Under the pieces are notes generated by a model. The model was not told where the DNA came from and ran no database searches. It saw nothing but the letters and a program-made list of their open reading frames with translations. From Alligator mississippiensis (taxonomy: Eukaryota; Chordata; Crocodylia; Alligatoridae): DNA of 64,000 nucleotides. This document shows, piece after piece, positions 14,001-27,707 of this stretch. Each line of letters opens with the position of its first letter. The stretch's first letter is position 1. Both the position numbers and the translations under genes were made by a program. The stretch lies in contig NC_081824.1 of assembly GCF_030867095.1 (NCBI RefSeq), positions 351,700,203-351,764,202 on the forward strand, in the 5' to 3' direction.

Positions 14001-17000
14001 TATAAAAACAAAACATTTTGGGCATCACACTTCAAGACAGATGTGGACAACCTTGAGAGGGTTCAGAGGAGGGACACTCGTATGGTTAGGGACCTGTAGG
14101 CAAAACCCTATGAGGAGAGATTAAGGGCACTGGATCTGTTCAGCCTCCACAAAAGAAGGCTGAGAGGTGATCTGGTGGTCACCTACAAATTCATTGGGGG
14201 GGGACAGCAAAGAATAGGAGATGCTCTGTTTACCAGGGCACCCATTGGAGTAACTAGGGCTAGACATGCACCTGGCTGGGGTTGTCTGACCCAGGCACTT
14301 TTTCCTGCCCAGGGCAGGGGGTTGGACTTGATGATCTGCTAAGGTCCCCTTCCAATCCATACATCTATGAATATATGTATAAATATGAATAAAAATCAAA
14401 GGGTCCACTTCTGCGAATGATCTAGGTACTTGTAGCATCAAACCCCAAGTTGGAGCAAAGCAGACAGACAGATGTATGAAGAAATGCATGCAACTTTGAA
14501 ACTATTCTGTCTCTGCACAGAAATACCATTCTATTTCTCCTGGTCAATTCTGGTATGATGGAGGTTTTACTCATCAAACTCCATCTATGTGTTTGAATGT
14601 TGCATTATGTACATGTATAATCTGGAGAATGAAACAAATAAGTAAAGAAGGGAGCAAAAAATTCCTTTTTGCCCCTTTCCTGTTGCCAAAAAAGAGAGTG
14701 CTGTTCATTGTAGGTGTATAAATAGGGCATAACCAAAGGCTGTAGCTTGCTGTGAAATACTCATCTGAAATAAGTGTATACTTTGGAAAAAATCCTCTAT
14801 TGTGCTAATGAAGTACTGCATCAAGACAAATGGCCATAGGAAAAATGCATGCAATTTTTGGTGTAAATTTAGTGTTTTATAGTGTTTACTAAAAATAGGC
14901 CCTTTAAAGAAAAGCTTTCATAATGCTTGTGTGTTTGTGATGCTTACTAGTTACCATTAAGCTTGCTGGCCCAAGAGTTAGTCTGACCCTGCATTGCCTT
15001 CTATACTGTTATTGTGGGGAATGCTTGCACTGGTGCATACGGCAAGTGGGATTCTTGGTTCCATTAATATTTTCTGTAGAGTAGTCTTTTGTGCCTGCCA
15101 CATCAAGTGCCAAATACTCTCCTGTCACCATGGATGCAGTTATCAAGCTAACGGGCCTCAGGGAGCAGAATAGCTGTCTTCACAAGCAGAAGGGCAAGCG
15201 CAAGACGGATCCAGGCAACTTCAGCAGCTTCTAAAAGTTTAAAATCAAAGCCTGTTGAAATCAAGAAACTGGATTCCAACTCAGGAACTTTTGGTTTCCA
15301 AAATCCTCACAGTATTTTAGTTTTGGCAGTGCTCTTCTTGCTTGTACTGTAACTGGCACTACTTAGAGTGCAAATGTTTTGCCTGTCACCATAGATAACA
15401 GTGGAGGAGAGGTGAGTTCAGGGGGAAAGAGGGCCAGGAGAAGACAAAAGAAAAGGATGAAACTTGAGAGTATTCCGAAGACCAGAGTCAAACATGCGTG
15501 ACCTGACACCTGCCTTCATAGCCCACAAATACCGGAAGACATTTTTATGTTTGCTTTTTTAATATTGTAATCATGTACATCAGAGATGGCCCCTGTGCAC
15601 CCTCCTTCACATATGCTATTTAGATTCCATCTTGTTTATTTTGAGAAAAATAGGCTTTAAAAAAAATCCTGTGACTTTGGAAACCAATAGGGCACAGAAT
15701 GGTCTGTGTGAGTGAGTGTTCGAGGTCACTTAATAGTCTCTAAGAAAAGGGTTGTTTTTTAAAGTAAAAAGTAGTCTATAAAGTGTTTTAATTTCTTCAT
15801 GTTTATTTATAATTTATTTCTGTGTGGGTTTGGTGAATAATTTAATGTTTAATTTTCATTCTGTAGTAGCAGCCTAATCAGTCCGTAGAATTTTATTCAT
15901 TAGATTTACTCTGTACTATCCATATTGTGAATTGTAATAATCTAGCCTGTTGTAGCTTTCAAGGAACATGCTGGCAACATTTTTTCTCTACTTTTGTTAT
16001 TTTTGTTTGCTAAGTACTTTGACATTCACGTATGATATCATGAAATGAGACTAAAAACTGGAAGTAGGTGGAGAAGTCATAGAAGCTTTTTTTTATTTCA
16101 GGGCATGAATTTCGTAGCTGGATACTTGATTCTTATTACAAAGAATGAAGAGGAGTCCTTCTGGTTGTTAGATGCTCTCATTGGAAGAATATTACCTGGT
16201 ATGCAAAAGGTTCTTATTTTGTTTTCTGAATGTTAGTGTTTGGTGTTTTTATTCCCCCTTAGCCTTCATCTTCAGTTTTAGAAATTTGTGGTGATCATAT
16301 TATGCTGGTTGACTCCTTTCTAATGGCCTAATTCTGCCTAAATTTCAATTGGGGAGGTACAGGATGTAAGTCAGGATAGAATTGGTCCCTTTTAATTAAA
16401 TTAAGACTCCCCTCTTCGGGCAGGAAAGCAGCACGAAATTGAAATCTGGTTAGACGGTATAAAACTGTGTTGATTTGCTGTGTGGTTCTTGCTTTTCACT
16501 TATTCCTACCCTGGCATATTACTCCAATACATCAGTGTTGTATTGGAGGTCAGGGCTGAAGAGAATATCTGGGACTTTGCAGTTTCCCCTTTGCCCCTTC
16601 ATTTGAAGAAATGAAGTGATTGGTCTCAATGTGAAGGAAAGCATGAATTTTGTTGCTACGTGAGCATTGTGATAGCAGGTACATAACATACTAGCTTTTG
16701 ATGGACTGAAACGTGGCAGCATTTGTTGGGAAAGGACTACAGTAAGTGTTGTGTTTGGATAGAGATGGTTAAGTTGGTATATTTCTGGCTTCTTCCACGC
16801 TGTGACAGAAAAATAGTTTTGGGATTCCATTCTTATGTGGCTAAAAAAAAAAAAAAAAAAAAAAGCGTATGCCCCTGCTGGAAGTATCAGTGTTTCCCAT
16901 GATATTTCTGTTTTAAAGTTTTGAATGGGTTAGTTTTTATCCGGGATACTGTGGGGAGGCTGGGATAGATTCATAGGTCTCTGAGATTCAGAAGACTCTG

Positions 17001-20000
17001 GATCAGTCTTTGATGTAATTTCTTTTCATTGGGACCCTGTAAAGCCTCGTGCTCATATCCACCAGGATCCTCCAAAACCTTGAAAATATCTAAATAAGAA
17101 AATACCTAAATCAGGAAAAGATCAACACCAAAAAGCCCCAAAAAACATCGGATTGGACACCTCACAGTGGATGAAACCCTAATCTTGACCGCTACATTGA
17201 CTGCTTCAGGAAAAGAATGAACAATGAAATAATTAGCAACACATGCCACCATAACAACCTCTCTCTACCAGAGAAAAAGGCCATAGAATCTCTAAGATCT
17301 AACCACCAAATAGTAATAAAACCAGCAGATAAAGGAGGAGCCATAGTCATCCTAAACCGTGAAGACTACATAAAGGAACCCAACAGACAGCTCTCTGACA
17401 CCACCTACTACAAAGAACTACAAGAAGATCCTACTCCCCTTTTCACCAAAAAAACTCAACAATACCATCAAAACATTTCTATCAAGACTACAAGAAAAAC
17501 TACAGACCTTAATCCCCCCATTACCTAACCTGGGAACTTTTTACATGCTCCCTAAAATCCACAAACAAGGGAACCCTGGCAGACCTATCATACCCAACCA
17601 TGGGACCCTAACTGAGGAAATATCAGGTTTCGTTGAATCAATCCTAAAGCTGCTTGTCACCCACAGAGCAAGTTTTGTACAAGACACTACAGACTTTCTA
17701 CGGAAACTTAAAAACATAGACCACCTTCCCAGCAACACACTCCTAGCCACCATGGATGTTACCAGCCTATACACCAACATCCCACACCAGGATGGCATCC
17801 AAGCCTGCCTTACATATCTACAGGAACAAGATTACAACTCAGAATACAGACCCAAGATATTACTGACTTTATATACTTCATCCTCACACACAACAATTTC
17901 ACTTTTAATAATCAACACTTCCTCCAGATGATGGGAACAGCTGTGGGCACTAAAATGGCCCCATAGTATGCCAACCTTTTTATGAGCCACCTGGAAGAAG
18001 ACTTCCTCAAGAACTGCACCATCAAACCCTTGCTATACTTAAGATATATCGATGACATCTTCATCATTTGGACTGAAAACCTACAATCTCTGATTGAGTT
18101 CCATCAGAAATTCAACAGTCACCATCCCTCCATCCAACTTTCTCTAGAATACTCCAGCACCAGCATCTCCTTTTTAGACACGATAATCAGTATCCAGAAT
18201 GATAAAATACAGACCACGTTATACAAGAAACCCACAGACCAACATACATATCTGCACAGAACCAGCAATCACCCTAAACACACCAAAAAAGCTGTGATAT
18301 ACAGCCAAGCCCTCAGATACCACCGCATTTGCACTGAAGAGAACAACTGGGATTGCCACCTCACCAATTTTAAAAAGGCTTTCACCCAACAAGGACACTC
18401 GTTCAGAAAGATAGAGTGAACGTTTGAAAGAGCCACCTGGATATCACGTGAAGAACTGCTGCAGTACAGAAGAAAACCCCCCACAAATTGCACACCGCTG
18501 GTTATGACATATCACCCCTTCCTTGAACCTGTATGGAAAATCCTCAAACAATTGCAACCCATACTAGAAAGAGGCCCTATTCTTAAAAAGATCTTCCCAG
18601 AGCCACCCATCCTAGCCTTTAAACAAGCACTGAACCTTGCTAACCTCATCACCAGAAGCACATTTCCTCAATCCCAGAACACACAGAACGGATCCAGACC
18701 GTGCCATGACAAGAAATGCAAAACCTGCCAACACATCTCCACCACCCCCACTATTACTACACCCCACAACAGAGCCATCAACATCCCAGGATCTTACAGC
18801 TGCACCTCCAGAAATGTAATATACCTCATCCAATGCACCAAATGCCCTGATGGAAAATACGTAGGAGAGACCAAACAACAACTGCGCACCAGAATGAACG
18901 CACACTGGAAATCTATCAAAGACAGAAATACCCAGTTACCTGTGGGGGCACATTTCTCACAAGAAAACCACTCTCTCTCCAATCTCTCAGTCCTGATCCT
19001 CCAAGGAAACCTACAAAACACTTCCCAGAGACAAGCCTATGAACTTCACTTCATCAACCTCCTGGATACTAAAAATCATGGACTAAATATAGACATTGGA
19101 TTTCTGACACATTATAACCTGCCTGACATCTGACTCCCCAGGTATCTCTCCACTTTCATCCCCCTTCTCTCTCTCTCCCTCCCCCCCCCCGGCCTGTGTC
19201 TCACCCATTGACTCCTCAATCTACATTTTCACTGACTTACCTGTCTTGTATGCATACCAGCCCAGCCACTGGCTTCTTTACTTTTCATTCCATCCAGGAA
19301 GAGCACACACCAACTGCTGAAACTTCCTTAGCCTGACGAAGGGTTTTTGAACTTGAAAGCTTGCTTAATAACTATTCTCCAACCATTTGGGTTGGTCTAA
19401 TAAAAGATATCAGATTCACCCAAGGAACCTTGTCTGCCTAAATAAGAAAAGGCACTCATTTCATTTTCCTAGTCATTATTTACATTGATTATTTTTTATC
19501 TAATGCTAGTAGCAGCACTGATTTTTATAGAAACTCATACTATGAAAGACAGCATGGCAGATCTCCTTAAATACAGTATTTAAGGAAATATATATTCAGA
19601 CATGGGTGTATACTCTCTGAGATCTTACTATGAGCCTTTTCTTGTCTTTTTAGTATCTTTTGTATTAACATGGGACTTTCTGCGAAGAGTGTTTGTCATT
19701 GGTGAAACTTCTTTTTGTGACCTCCAAGATGGTTGTTTTGCACTACACTGGTGTGTGCCCCATTTTGAGGGAGTTTGCATAATGAGCAGAATAACTGGGA
19801 TAGCTGTACCAAAGTATGATAAGTGTCTTAGAGCTTTTCTGTGGAAACATGATTATTCCCCCTCAGTTGATTTGGAATATGCATTGCTTCAATTCATTGT
19901 CAAAGAAGTAAAGAAACATCACGTGTATTTCAGGACTAGTGCTGGCCGCCATGGTTTGAAGTGAGTGCGTGCCAGTGTGGTTGCATCTTACTGGCTGTCA

Positions 20001-23000
20001 GCTCTTGATGGCTCAGTCAGCTGGCACATCTCTTTTCATACATTGGGTGAGACTGCCCTCTCCATAATGTTATATAATCCCTTTCAAACACTGATCACAC
20101 TGCATCTTAAAACTATATTAGAAATAATCTTAGGGTGAAGTTACATGTTACACTTAAGCTGTATTAAATCTGTGGAATGCTAAGCAATGTTAAAGTTAGA
20201 ATGTGCTGTGAGCAGTCACACGTTAAGGGTTAATACCATTGCTTGCACAGAAAGCTGGCAAGCAGGGGATTGGCTAGGAGCTAGGGCTGTATGCCTGTTC
20301 TGGGCAGGGATGGGAGGGCTGGGAGCAGTGCATCCTGGGATGCTGGAGGACAGTAAATTGCTCATTTTAGCTCTGTGGAGCAGAATGCAGTTACCCTAAC
20401 ACAAGCTAGGTAGGACAGTCCAGAGTTAACCCTTGTCTGAAGTGGTATAACTTTGAGATGATCAGAGGGCACTTAGCACGAGTTGCAGAAGCTCATATTT
20501 TAAGTGCCCTTAGTATGGCCTAAGTGTAATGTGTAACTTCACTCTTACTTAGAAATTGTTCTAGGATCTAATTTTTTTGATGGTTAGAAAGTCTCTAATT
20601 TATACATAGCCATTTTATACTAATTTGTGCTTGTATCAATATCTTTTATCTTAAACACCTGAGAAAAAGAAGAAAAGAATTGATATATCCCCATGTGTGT
20701 TTGGGGGGACCACTCCCACTCAGTCTTTATTTTGCTAGACTAAACAAACTGAATTCTTTTAGTTTCCACTGGTATGATTCCCCTGACCATCCTAGTAGCT
20801 CATTTCTGCATCAGTTCCTGATTTGAATTAATTTGTCTTGATTTGTAGGTGACCAGAACTGTATATTGCTCTCTGTGAGGTCTCACTAGTGCCTTGTACA
20901 AATGGATTCATGTTTACCTGTTCCCACTGGAAAGTACTTTTCCTGATGCATCCAAGGATTATGTTTGCCTTTTTTGCTGGCTGCATCACATGGGAGGCTC
21001 ATAGTCATCCTGTGACTGATTTATATACCCAGGTCTACATCCTCTGTCACTTCCATCTGATGAGCAGGGATCCTTGTTTTCTCTGATTTAAAAAAATCTC
21101 CATTTTTTAAATTAAAAAAAGTAACCCCAAATCCACTTTTTTCCGTGATTAAAATTTTAATCATGGAAAAAAGTGGATTTGGGGTTACTTATCCGAATAT
21201 TGGGGATTTATTTTTTTTTTAATTGGAGAAAACCAGGATCCCTGCTGATGAGTTACCAACTTATTGACAGGAGTTTCTGCTGTATGTCCCCAAATACATG
21301 ACCTTTCCCTTTCTGCTATTGGATTTCATCCTGTTTCTACTATTCCAGTACTCAAGGTCATTCATTTCTTATTGCATATCATTCTCATCCTCCTTTGTAT
21401 TGGTGACATTCCCCAATTTTGTCATCAAGCAAGTGTCAGTTGTATCTTCCAATTTTTGTGTTGATTAAGCAAGATCAGTCCCATGACTGATCTATGAGAA
21501 CTCAGCTAGTCACCTTCCTTCATCCTGGTAGTTCCCTTTTTCAATATTAGCTTCTTCCTGTTTGCTCATCAGCAATTAAAAATTAGGGCTGTGTGAGGCT
21601 TTCAACAGAGCTTCGGATCCAGAGAAGCTTTGGACACTTCAGGGTCTGAAGCAGCATGTCCAGGTGGAAACACTGGCCTCGTTTGGCTTTCCGAAACGGT
21701 TCAGAGCTTCCGAAGCGCCTCTGAGCTGCCTCGGAGATCCGGCCATAGGGTAAAATGGGGAAACAATAAAATATCTGTAACTTTGTTGTGTTTTGTCCAA
21801 TTTAGATGAATTCTGCAGGGATGGTAGAATCTGCAGAGAACATGAATCCTGACAAGTTTCAATAAGATCAGTGCAGAGGTTTGGGAGAAACAGCACCCCA
21901 AATCTTTTAAAGCAAAACTCCTGTCACATCTATGTATTACAACCTAGGGGGGTGAAAACTGCAGAAGTGGTAGCCTGTGCTGAGGCCACAAAGCCTGCCA
22001 AGTTTCAAGGAGATCGGTGCAGGGGTTTGGGGGAACTGCACCCCAAATTCTTTAAAGCAAAACTCCTGTCACGTCTATGTGTTACAACACAGAGGGGTGA
22101 ATACTGCAGGGCTGGTAGCTCTTACTGAGGCCACAAAGCCTGTCAAGTTTCAAGAAGTTTGGTGTAGGGGTTTGGGGGGGAACTGCCCCTCAAGCTGTGG
22201 ACAAGCAAAACTCGTGACATGGGTGACACTGCGTGTGTTAAGGCACAGCGGGGTGACAGCTGCAGGGATGGTGGCCCCTGCTGCAGCCATGATGCCTGCT
22301 AGCTGTCGAGGAGATCAGTGCAGGGGGGTTCTGGGACCCTGTGCCCCTAGCTGCTGACAGACAAAACTGGTGCCATGGGTGCTTGTGGGACTGACTGTGT
22401 TGGTCTTGGGGCGTGGCAGACACTACTGCAGGCCTGGCTGCTAAGCTACTGTGTTACCAGTTACCAATCAATCATAATTCACTCAGGGGCCAGCGCTAAT
22501 GTAGCCAGTTAATTGCCATCAATTAGCACCTACAAAACCAGGCTAAGGAGAAGAAAGAATTGATACAGACAATCAACTGCTCCAGAGACAGTCAGTCCCA
22601 CAAGCACCCATGGCACCAGTTTTGTCCATCAGCAGCTAGGGGTGCAGGGCCCCAGAACCCCCCTGCACCGCTCTCCTTGACAGCTGGCAGCTGTCGTGGC
22701 TGCAGCAGGGGTCACCATCCCTGCAGCTGTCACCCCGCTGTGCCTTAACACACACAGGGTCACCCATGTCACGAGTTTTGCTTGTCCAGAGCTTGAGGGG
22801 CAGTTCCCCCCCCCCCCCCCCCCCCCCCAAACTGCTGCACCGATCTTCTTGAAACTTGGCAGGCTCTGTGGCCTCTCAGGGGCCACCAACGCTGCAGTTT
22901 TCACCCTCCCTCCCCCACCCCCCGTGGTGTAACACACAGCTGTGACATGAGTTTGGCTTTCAAGGATTTGGGGTACAGTTCCCCCAAACCCCTTCACCGA

Positions 23001-26000
23001 TTTTCTTGAAACTTGGCAGGTTTCATGCTCTCAGGAGAGGCTACCATCCTTGCAGGTTTTGTCAAAATGAGACAAAAAAACAATAAAGTTATAGATATTT
23101 CATTGATTTTTGTTTTCCCCCCCCATTAAACCCTATGGCTGGTTTATATCACAGAAAATGTGATATAAGGCACCAGTAGCTTCAGTGAGCTGAACTGCTG
23201 CTAGTTAAAGGCAAGGGCCTGAAATTTCTAGACATCTGATTGCATTTGCTTCTTGTTTTCCTAAAGATACCATCTTTCTTTCTGAAGCTATGAAACAGTC
23301 ATAGCAGGCTTGGTTATTGGGTGAGTGAGGATATGAGATGAAGCATAGTGTTTGGCATGTATGCCTAACCCGAGTAACTGGATAATTTGCTTCTCCATGA
23401 CCTGTGTTTTCCTTGCCTCTCTTCTTCCTAGCGTCATAATGTCCTTTCAGGTCCGTCACCTAGATGACAAACACTTCAAGGGAGTTGTCAGCTATGAAGC
23501 ACTGGGCAATCTTGTAGATATGATAAAATAATAATCATGTCTGGCTCACTTCTTTTGGAACTGCAGTTAATACACTCTTACTTCCTCCTTTTTAGTAAAT
23601 TTGTTTTACTGTTTGGACAGTGAATTCTGAAATCCCTACACCTGGGATAAGTGTGTTTTAAAATCTGTTTCTGGAGAGGGAAGTAGAATCTTCTATGGGA
23701 AGTGGAGCATCTCATTAAGCTGGATAGGAAAAACACTTGGGAAAGGTTAGACTGAATTCAGCTGTTGGAGAACCTGTAGGACAGCATACATAAGATTTCA
23801 CTACAAGTTAAACCAGCTTTGTGGCTATCGCCACAGGCACAGAACCTGCAAATCATGAACTGTTGGGTTGCTGCATGTGCCCATTGCATTCAGCTCCATG
23901 ACTATCTGTTGGCAGAGTTGTCTCTCTCCTCTTTGGAGAATTGATTCTACATATGAGATGACAGTAATTCTGATTAGCTCTCTTAAATGTGCTCCCATCC
24001 AGGGAGACAGACATGTTTAGCCAGATAATCTGGATTTCAAGATACAAGTACCTGGTATATTTTACTATTGGCCTTCAGCTGCCAGCATTTAAAGAAATCT
24101 TTTTCATTTTTTTCTTTTTTTTTTAACATTAGAAGCCAGTTATTTTTATCTAAGAGTTAAACATGTTTGTGTCATGTTAAAGTGAAGGTGGAATCTGGGG
24201 GTTCATGTGAATATATTTGGAAACTCTGATCATCCTGAAATGCTTATTACTTCTAACTCTGAATTGCCAGAGGATTCTGAAGACCTAGACTGTGGGAGAT
24301 CAACAATGAATATTTTTCTGCTTTAACTTTTGCTAGTTCTGTGCTCTCTGTGCTTACTATGTAAAATTCAGTTACTGAAAATCTCAGTAGTAAAAGGGAA
24401 TATCTTGGATATTTGGTTGGCCTGTTCCAGGTACCATGGTAGAGGTGTCAAGAGTTTTATATAATACATATTTTAACCTGAGATGACTTTGTGTTTCTGA
24501 AGTTAGACAAGGTTTTTAAAATGCCAATGTCCTTGGCATTTGGCCTGGCATGACATGTGTTTAAGGTCCAGTCAGCACTGCAAATTGGAACCATTTGGGT
24601 AACCAGCTAAGGGTTGCTGTATTCCTTGACATGGTATAGACACAGCCAAAGCCTTAGGTGCCCAAATGTGTCTTCCTATGTCAGGCTTTCATTAATACAA
24701 CATAGTCCTTCTATACCTTGACTGGTACTCTCCAAGTCTTCCGTGGGTCCTTCCAGTCCTGTAACACAGCCTTTTGTCTCACCTTGTCCTTGTTCACATT
24801 TGCTTGTTTCCCTGGTAAGTTGGAATTTTATTTGTTATGAGAGGACCAGAAAGTAAGACTTTCCCACAATATTGAAGTGAAATTCTGTTTCAGTTTAGAT
24901 TAAATAAAAGCAGATTTGTTGGCAATTTGAGAGAGAAATAGAAATGCAGAATTACAGTAATAGAAAGGGGAGGGGAAGCATTGTTGGAGAGTACATGTCA
25001 TCTTCTGAGTGGTGAGAAAAGCAACTCTACATTAACCTTCAACTCATGGCATTGAATTTGGTCAGTGCTTAAAAGTTTTACTGTTCTTTTCTACATTGGC
25101 ACTTGGTTTTGTTCTAAACTGATAGGTATTCCAGTAAAAGTACTGATAGGGATGCAGAGTGTGAAGGTACCTTGTACCATTGTTGTTATTCCCCCCGCCC
25201 CTTCTGTGTGAGAATAGCTGTACTGGCATAAAGCACTTATATTGCTAGAACTGTGTCCATATAAGGGAGATTGTGTGGTTTTAAATATACCAGTTTTTAA
25301 TTAAAGCAGCGCAGCTTTCTAATGTAAGTAAGACTAAAGTGAACTATTTGCCTCATTCCTCTAGGGAATGATGTTAGAAAATTGTGTCTGTTTCAGCATT
25401 GTGTGAACTGTGCACAGATATGCACACATACATGCATCTAGCCAAATATCTCCTTTTAAGATTCTGTCTTTGAAATTACCAGCCATTGCTTTGAACCAGG
25501 TGGTTTTAATTTTTCTCAACCTTCTTTTGATACATACCCCTCTCTTTCCCATTTAATTACTCATTTTCCAGCACAGATGAGTCTCTCTTTTTATTCTTCA
25601 TTCAGTAATTGGGTTGTGGGTGTTCTTTGCATTCCTCTGTATTGTGGGGGCATAGCCCTCTTTCTTGGATCTCTTGAGCATATTTACCAACTACTTCCTC
25701 TCCTTGCAGTGGCAGGATGTTTACAGTGCCTTCACCATCCTGCTTTTACTTGAAGCAAATGAGGGTGTTTTTGATGTTTTGGGGCACTGTGCCTTGTAGC
25801 CATGTGTGAGGGTTGTTTGCAAAGTTTTAGGAATAAGTTAGACCAATGATTCTCAACCAGAGTGCTGGGGCATCCTGGGATGCCACCAAGCCCCTTGAAG
25901 TGTGCTACAAGGTCTGAGGAAATAAGCAGATAACCCAGGCTCAGACTTGTCCCTGCCTGGGTAATCCCCCACTCCTACTGTCCAACCCCTGTGTAAGGAG

Positions 26001-27676
26001 TAAAGAACTGTAATATATACATTAGTTATTGAAATTGGGTGACACTCAGTTTGCAAAGTTATGAAGGGGTGCTTTGAATTGAGAACCACTGGGTTAGACA
26101 AACACTTGTCTAGGATAGTTTAGTCAGTGATGATACTGCCTTTTCAGGGGGCTGGACCAGATAATGTCATAAGGTTTCTTCCAGCCCCACTTTCCTATGG
26201 TTCTAAATACGTAGTTTATATTTTGTATTTTCCTGCTGCTTTATGGTATGGCAGACTTCAAGAGACAGGTTTTATTAATCATTTTGTGAACTGTTAAGCA
26301 GTCTAAATTGTACATTTGTGGGCATGACCTTGCATGATCAGCCAGGAAGCATAGGACACCTGTTGGCCAAAGGTAAAATAAGTCTTGGGAGGGTTAGTTG
26401 AAGCTCAGTACCAGCCCATTTTAAAATTGAGTGTAAACTTCCTGAGTAATTTACTGATTATATTTGTAAATTCTCAGGAGATCCATTTATATACTCCAGG
26501 ACTGGGTACTTTAAGCTTGAATTACAAACAGAAGAGGCTGAGTCCTTGTTTTAAACACAAGTATTCCTAGATTAACATCAAGAGGAACAGTTTGAGGTCC
26601 ATCTAGTCTCAGGTCCTACATGACGCAGGCCCTAGACGTTCATCCAGTTTGCTTTTGCCACGAACTCCGTAACTTGCTTGGTTAAAGTACACCTTCCTGA
26701 AAATCTCCAGGCTTGATCTGAAGACATGAAGGATGGAGATTTATGGCTTTTCTTGTTGCAGTGGTTAATTGGCTTCACTCTTATGTACATATGCCTAATT
26801 TCTAATCTGACCTGGTTTGGACTTAACTTCTAGCCATTGTTAGTTTTTATGGCTCTGGGAGATCCCTTTTTGTACCCAGTGTTTTCTCCCTGTAAAGATA
26901 TGAATATACTGTACTCAAGTCACCTCTTGAACTTCTTCTTTTTGATAAGCCAAGCTGTTAAAGTTTTTTAAATCTTTCAATGTAAGGTATTTGTTTTCTA
27001 TCCTAGGAATTGTTCTGGGGGCCTTTGTCTGCACAATTTTCAACACTTTTCTGAAATATAGACAGCCCAATAGGAAGTAGTATGCTAACGTCAGTCTTAC
27101 CAATGACAAACTGAAGTGAAATCGCCTCTTCTCACTGTTCTTTACATGTCCAAGGCTGGCCTTAAGCTTTTCCATGGACTAATACTGGTAGATGAGTTTG
27201 TGATGGATTTGTGATGTGTGCTAATTGTTTTGCACAATGTAATTTTTTTCCTTACATACATACTCAGTGTAGTTGAATGAGTTACTATTTTGTCTAAATG
27301 TAAAATATTGTTAGAAATGGATGGTGTTGCATTATCAGTAATGTAGTTACAAAGTGTGTTTGGATGCCTAACTGACACCTGGTAATGTTTGAGGTCATGC
27401 AAGTTGAAGAAAGGATATGAGAAGTTTTCCTAAGAGAAGCTTAGAGAGTCTGGCTTTTGTAGGAAATGTATTGTTAGGTTATCTAGAAGATTTGAATAAC
27501 TTAAGCCTTTGAATCCTGTCACTGGTACTAAGATTTAATTTCTGCACTCTATAAACTAGAAAGTGCTAATTTAAGATTAAAATGAATTCTGTCAATTTGC
27601 TTCTTTAAATTTGAAATAAGTGCATTGCATTACATTCCTCCCTACCCCTCACAAAGAGTTAGATCTAAATATCAAA

Positions 27677-27707
<31 letters not shown>

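Noticed and set aside
18612..18905. Minus-strand frame inside the Penelope-like element
   Set aside because: It is a shadow of the GIY-YIG coding strand.
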